Shown piece by piece: positions 60,662 through 64,000 of a DNA stretch of 64,000 nucleotides (its first letter is position 1; each line of letters opens with the position of its first letter). The DNA is taken from assembly GCF_050107715.1 (NCBI RefSeq), contig NZ_JBNILN010000012.1:29639-93638 (forward strand). Direction: 5' to 3'. The notes below the pieces were generated by a model, which was given only the letters and a program-made list of their open reading frames with translations, did no database searches and was not told where the DNA came from. This DNA comes from Metabacillus_B sp050107715. Its GTDB lineage: Bacteria; Bacillota; Bacilli; Bacillales; Bacillaceae. The translations under genes were made by a program, and so were the position numbers.

Positions 60662-61528
60662 CTAATAAATGCTTCCTGAGTTGACGATCGGCTGCATTCC
60701 TTTTTCGGAAACAAGGGAGACCATCAAGTTATTCACCATTTGAGCTTTTTTCTCTTCGTCTAATTCTACCACGCCCTCCTCAGCAAGCTGGTCAATGGCT
60801 GATTTAACCAGACCGACAGCTCCGTCCACAATGACTTTTCTTGCTGCAAGGACAGCGGATGCCTGCTGGCGCTGAAGCATAGCTGAAGCAATTTCAGAAG
60901 AGTAGGCCAAATGCATAATTCTTGCTTCAATGACTTCAACTCCAGCGACATGAAGTCTTCTCTGAAGGTCATCTGCGAGCTGGTCTGCCACCTCATCGCT
61001 GTTCTTCCTGAGTGAAATCCCGTCATCGCCATAGAAATTATCATACGGATACTGTGTAGCGATATGTCGGATGCCTGTTTCACTTTGAATTTTTACGAAT
61101 TCTTCATAATCATTTACATCAAACATCGCCTTAGCAGGGTCAAGAACACGGTATACGATGACAGCTGCAATCTGGATGGGATTTCCTTCGAAGTCATTAA
61201 CCTTTAATTTTTCGCTGTTAAAGTTTACGGCTCTCAGCGAAATGCCGCTTCGGATTGTTAGTGGAATGGTCATCCAGAAGCCCTGCTCTCTAATCACACC
61301 GCAATAAGTTCAGAAGAACGTACATACGTGAGCTTTATTAGGCTGGACAATCGTCAATCCGCTCAGCATTAACATCCCGATAAGCAGAAATGCAATGGCC
61401 AGGCCGATTCCGACCAGTTCGCCAGTCTCCTCCTGAATGTTGAAGAAAAACAATGCAATTCCGCTGAAAACCAAAAACAAGAAAATCCCAATAAAGCCAT
61501 TAACCTTCCAGATCTTTTTCTCAGCCAT
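60662..61528 (-). pseudogene. SPFH/prohibitin-domain protein interrupted by one in-frame TGA
   Basis: The frame from ATG 61528 to 60662 is continuous except for a TGA at codon 73 (61310-61312). The 72-codon front part has two transmembrane helices (about 12-30 and 40-58) and ends IVQPNKAHVCTFF. The 215-codon rear part begins TYCGVIREQGFWMTIPLT and carries the SPFH fold with KIQSETGIRHIATQYPYD and the LQRQQASAVLAARKVIV coil. Homologues usually have Gly at the position of the TGA, and GGA to TGA is a single change. No RBS exists for restarting downstream. It is a fresh pseudogene, a sequencing error or a read-through gene. Confidence 0.8.
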
Positions 61529-61550
61529 TAAGATGACCCCCTATATCTTT

Positions 61551-61565
61551 ATATCATTATGATAT
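61551..61565. promoter_or_regulatory. 7-1-7 inverted repeat upstream of the SPFH gene
   Basis: ATATCAT-T-ATGATAT is perfectly symmetrical, spaced like Fur-family (7-1-7) boxes, 23 bases before the SPFH start. A second partial TGATATCACTTTAGTATCA overlaps it. It could bind the adjacent Arc-like protein or a metal regulator such as PerR or Fur; this is inference. Confidence 0.5.
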
Positions 61566-61776
61566 CACTTTAGTATCATAAAAGCATAATAAATTTCCAA
61601 ATTTAGAAAATAATTTGGAAAGGGGGCTTCCGTCCATTCCAAAAGATCGCAAGGTGTATATAGTATGAAGGAAGGCATAACCTCCTCAAAAAGTTAGTGC
61701 GGTATTGGTGCAGAATCTGATTCTGCACATTTTTTTTTTGAAAAAGCTGAGTGAAGAATTCCTAGCAGCACAAGCA

Positions 61777-61806
61777 TTGACAAAACTTCAATTTGGAGAG
61801 TACACT
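61777..61806 (+). promoter_or_regulatory. Sigma-A promoter of perR
   Basis: TTGACA (61777-61782) and TACACT (61801-61806) with an 18-bp spacer, about 54 bases before the perR start. Confidence 0.7.
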
Positions 61807-61808
61807 AA

Positions 61809-61823
61809 TTATAAATATTACAA
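61809..61823. promoter_or_regulatory. Per box (PerR autoregulatory site)
   Basis: TTATAAATATTACAA matches the Per box consensus TTATAATNATTATAA at 12 of 14 defined positions. It lies immediately downstream of the perR -10 element, so bound PerR would block its own transcription. Confidence 0.75.
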
Positions 61824-61859
61824 TGTGATAATGTTTTTCGGAAGAGAGGTGCATGGCGG

Positions 61860-62297
61860 ATGTCTGAACATCAGCTCAAGGAAGCGATCGACACACTTAA
61901 GCAAACCGGAGTCCGGATTACCCCGCAGCGTCATGCCATTTTGGAATATCTTATTCAATCCATGAACCATCCTACAGCAGACGATATCTATAAATCATTG
62001 GAAGGTAAGTTTCCAAATATGAGTGTGGCAACGGTTTACAACAATCTTCGCGTCTTTAAGGAAGTGGGACTCGTAAAAGAGTTAACCTATGGAGATTCCT
62101 CCAGCCGTTTTGACTTTGTGACGACCGAGCATTATCATGTGATCTGTGAATCCTGCGGAAAAATCGTGGACTTTCACTACCCGGGCCTTGATGAGGTTGA
62201 GCACCTGGCAGCGCATGTTACAGGGTTCAAAGTGAGTCATCACCGGATGGAGATTTACGGAGAATGCAGCGGATGCGTACAGAAGAAAATCCATTAA
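61860..62297 (+). CDS. perR: Peroxide-stress regulator PerR
   Basis: 145 residues, starting at ATG 61860 after GAGAGGTG. All regulatory-metal ligands are conserved: His37, Asp85, His91, His93 and Asp104. The zinc site Cys96, Cys99, Cys136 and Cys139 (CESC, CSGC) is intact. With Fe2+ bound, H2O2 oxidises His37 or His91 and releases it from DNA. It represses peroxide-defence genes. The gene order perR-ygzB-ygxA-rrn is as in B. subtilis. Confidence 0.95.
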   Translation: MSEHQLKEAIDTLKQTGVRITPQRHAILEYLIQSMNHPTADDIYKSLEGKFPNMSVATVYNNLRVFKEVGLVKELTYGDSSSRFDFVTTEHYHVICESCGKIVDFHYPGLDEVEHLAAHVTGFKVSHHRMEIYGECSGCVQKKIH

Positions 62298-62298
62298 G

Positions 62299-62332
62299 AA
62301 AGCTGACAGGCGATGCTTGTCAGCTTTTTTTT
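62299..62332. terminator. Terminator of perR, overlapping the ygzB end
   Basis: AAAGCTGACA/TGTCAGCTTT stem with a 9-base loop followed by a long T-run on the plus strand. It overlaps the last codons of ygzB. Confidence 0.92.
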
Positions 62333-62682
62333 GCTTTTCTGCGGGTATTGTATCCTTCATCAAATTCTTTTCCCTCCAGCTGCTTATCAAGCGTAAGCGG
62401 CTCCCTGCAATGCATGCACATATCGACCCTTCCTAAAATTTTAGTCGGCTTGCCGCAGGATGGGCAGACAACTTTGACGGCCTTTGTTGAAAGCATGCCA
62501 ATCCAGAAGTAAACGACGGTGCTTGCAAGAACGGAAAGCAGACCGAGAACCATAAAAACAGTCATCGCAATTATGGACTGCCTGAAGAAGATCCCCAAAT
62601 ACATAATAAAGAATCCTATAAAAATCAAGCTTAAAGCGAACGTTCTGATTTTGTTAATTTTACTAGAGTAAGCTCGAGCCAT
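62320..62682 (-). CDS. ygzB: YgzB, small membrane protein (UPF0295)
   Basis: 120 residues; MARAYSSKINKIRTFALSLI opens the first of two transmembrane helices (about 11-32 and 38-62). The C-terminal zinc ribbon has CPSCGKPTKIL and CMHCREPL. It matches UPF0295 in length and motifs. RBS AAGGGGATG lies upstream. The function is unknown. Confidence 0.92.
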   Translation of the reverse strand: MARAYSSKINKIRTFALSLIFIGFFIMYLGIFFRQSIIAMTVFMVLGLLSVLASTVVYFWIGMLSTKAVKVVCPSCGKPTKILGRVDMCMHCREPLTLDKQLEGKEFDEGYNTRRKAKKS

Positions 62683-62881
62683 CCCATCATCCCCTTATAC
62701 TAAATATAGCACAGGTCAAAGGATTAAATATTGAAAAAATCTCCAATAATCCCGGAAGTTCTTCCTTGTGAATGAAATGAATTTAATCCTTTAGAGGGAT
62801 AAATATATGTCGAAAAAGGGTATTAGAAAAAAATGTAGAAGTAAGACACGAATCAATTTTGTACTTGGAGGAATTTTTAAG

Positions 62882-63754
62882 ATGGAAAACACTCTCCGTC
62901 CCATATATCAGGAACGGGCAAGTCATCCCGACACGCTTGCAGTCATCATAATTGAAAGAAAGAACCAGAGGTCTCCGGCAACGGACATGTTCGATGCAGC
63001 GTTACTGATAATCGTCCGATCTGCAGAAGTTCCTGTACATATGAAACATTATGAATTCAGCGGACAAAAAGCCTCGCTTCATATTGTAACGGAAAAGCAG
63101 ATCAGCGAATGGCTTATGCTTGGAACGAACAGGAGGATCATTGACTGGATATTAAACGGAAAGGTTTTATTTGACCGGAATGAATATTTATACCAGCTGG
63201 TTGAGAGACTGAGCACATTCCCGTTTTCAGAGCGAAAGCTTAAAATTGTCATGGAGTACGGCAAACTGATCCGGCGTTATTTTGAAGGGAAAACATTTTT
63301 TGAAGCAAAACAGTATCTGGACGCATATAATCATATCGTTCATGCACTGCACCATCTGGCAAGACTTGAAGTAATCGATCAGGGGTTTTACCCCGAAATT
63401 ACTGTATGGAATCAAGTGAAGCAAATTGAACCGCAGGTTTATAAGCTCTACCAGGAGCTGATTGACAGCGGAGAGCCTCTAAATAAAAGACTTGAACTCC
63501 TTTTTCTCGCAAGTGATTTCCTGATTCATTCTAAAGCTGACGTAGGAGCGGCACACTTACTCTCTATATTGGAAGAGAGGGAGTATTGGCATTTTTCGGA
63601 GCTTCTGTCGCACGAGGAGATTGCGTACTACAGTGTAGACCTCAACATTTTGCTTGAGTTTCTGGTTGAGAAACAGTTTGTTGGCATTCACTTAATAGAG
63701 ACAAAAGGAAAAGGGATTTTCCACAGAACGTATACTTTCATAAAAAGTTATTGA
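62882..63754 (+). CDS. ygxA: YgxA, nucleotidyltransferase-like protein
   Basis: About 290 residues from ATG 62882, with TTGGAGGAATTTTTAAG upstream; a longer frame from 62807 lacks such a site. It begins MENTLRPIYQERASHPDTLA like B. subtilis YgxA, whose gene also sits immediately before an rRNA operon. The N-terminal 120 residues are NTase-like with a modified active-site region; the C-terminal 170 are helical. Its TGA stop overlaps the -35 hexamer of rrn promoter P1. Confidence 0.9.
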   Translation: MENTLRPIYQERASHPDTLAVIIIERKNQRSPATDMFDAALLIIVRSAEVPVHMKHYEFSGQKASLHIVTEKQISEWLMLGTNRRIIDWILNGKVLFDRNEYLYQLVERLSTFPFSERKLKIVMEYGKLIRRYFEGKTFFEAKQYLDAYNHIVHALHHLARLEVIDQGFYPEITVWNQVKQIEPQVYKLYQELIDSGEPLNKRLELLFLASDFLIHSKADVGAAHLLSILEEREYWHFSELLSHEEIAYYSVDLNILLEFLVEKQFVGIHLIETKGKGIFHRTYTFIKSY

Positions 63755-63779
63755 CCTGGTCGGTAACAGGTGGTATATT
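63751..63779 (+). promoter_or_regulatory. rrn promoter P1
   Basis: TTGACC (63751-63756) and TATATT (63774-63779) with a 17-bp spacer. The -35 overlaps the ygxA stop codon. Confidence 0.85.
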
Positions 63780-63847
63780 AATAAACGTCGCTGCTGAACA
63801 ACGCCGATAACGCTGGAAACGGCAGCGATAAATTTTCAAAAAAGATG

Positions 63848-63876
63848 TTGACTTAAACATCTGGAAATGTTATATT
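63848..63876 (+). promoter_or_regulatory. rrn promoter P2
   Basis: TTGACT (63848-63853) and TATATT (63871-63876) with a 17-bp spacer, 97 bp downstream of P1. Both promoters are followed by the same TATATTAATAAA-GTCGC pattern, as in tandem rrn promoters of Bacillus. Confidence 0.9.
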
Positions 63877-63913
63877 AATAAAGTCGCTTCTGAACGAGGC
63901 GAACGAAACAAAA

Positions 63914-63933
63914 TGATCTTTGAAAACTAAACA
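63914..63933 (+). promoter_or_regulatory. rrn leader boxA-like antitermination element
   Basis: TGATCTTTGAAAACTAAACA matches the conserved leader sequence containing boxA of Bacillus rRNA operons. Confidence 0.8.
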
Positions 63934-63987
63934 AATCGAAGTGCCAACGTTAATTCTAAAGTTTTAAACAAGAGCTAGTCAAACTAC

Positions 63988-64000
63988 TTTTTGGAGAGTT
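63988..64000 (+). rRNA. 16S rRNA, first bases only
   Basis: The last bases TTTTTGGAGAGTT correspond to the 5' end of a Bacillus 16S rRNA, which continues TGATCCTGG beyond the window. The exact 5' end is inferred by comparison. Confidence 0.85.

Overview
The window is chromosomal DNA of an endospore-forming Bacillaceae species. Evidence includes the small acid-soluble spore proteins SspE and SspK, YfhD/YfhE-type small proteins, FabL, PerR, Gram-positive Shine-Dalgarno sites with frequent TTG/GTG starts, and sigma-A promoters. From about 24 kb to the right end the gene order follows the B. subtilis yfhD-yfhE-yfhF-recX-yfhH-sspK-yfhJ-yfhP-mutY-yfhS-fabL-sspE-ygaB-ygaC-ygaD ... ygaE-gsaB-ygaF(bcp)-perR-ygzB-ygxA-rrn region (synteny recalled from the B. 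subtilis map, not computed). The window ends in the first bases of a 16S rRNA gene with tandem rrn promoters.

Layout. 0-4 kb: the start of a sugar-nucleotide synthesis gene, a putative spore-surface protein, an unrecognised protein and a coiled-coil protein. 4-12.9 kb: a manganese (yybP-ykoY) riboswitch with its TerC-family gene ykoY, ribokinase, a two-helix K+ channel, DoxX, a zinc-ribbon protein, a VOC enzyme, an orphan YwqH-like type VII-associated protein, an O-methyltransferase, an Fsr-like MFS pump and a serine hydrolase. 12.9-16.6 kb, minus strand: a compact five-gene operon encoding a Ycf46-like AAA+ ATPase, a DUF1257 (Ycf35-like) protein, a DUF2997 protein, a membrane/helix-hairpin-helix protein and a small radical-SAM protein. 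This is the best candidate for an undescribed system. 16.7-24 kb: PutP/OpuE, a PPOX flavoprotein, a peptidoglycan amidase, a cluster of DnaA boxes, a GntR regulator overlapping a nucleotidyltransferase gene, and a triple NlpC/P60 protein in which only the middle domain keeps its catalytic Cys and His.

24-36.8 kb: the conserved yfh-yga block. 36.8-53.2 kb: material that separates ygaD from gsaB relative to B. subtilis. It holds a complete peptide ABC transporter (two ATPases, binding lipoprotein, two permeases), a frameshifted gene, the ygaE homologue, a PP2C-like protein, a DUF1835 protein and a stand-alone 1.5-kb-residue glutamate synthase-like enzyme. 53.2-64 kb: gsaB, an ECF sigma factor-ClpP operon, an ABC-2 exporter, a second K+ channel, Bcp peroxiredoxin, DinB, an SPFH gene broken by one in-frame TGA, PerR with its own Per box, YgzB, YgxA and the rrn promoters.

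Non-coding structure includes a roughly 150-bp terminal-inverted-repeat element found at least twice (once between the Mn riboswitch and its gene), two unrelated tandem repeat families that both have a 21-bp period, an 18-19 bp hairpin next to a tRNA-like T-arm, and a perfect 16-bp stem that covers the gsaB ribosome-binding site.
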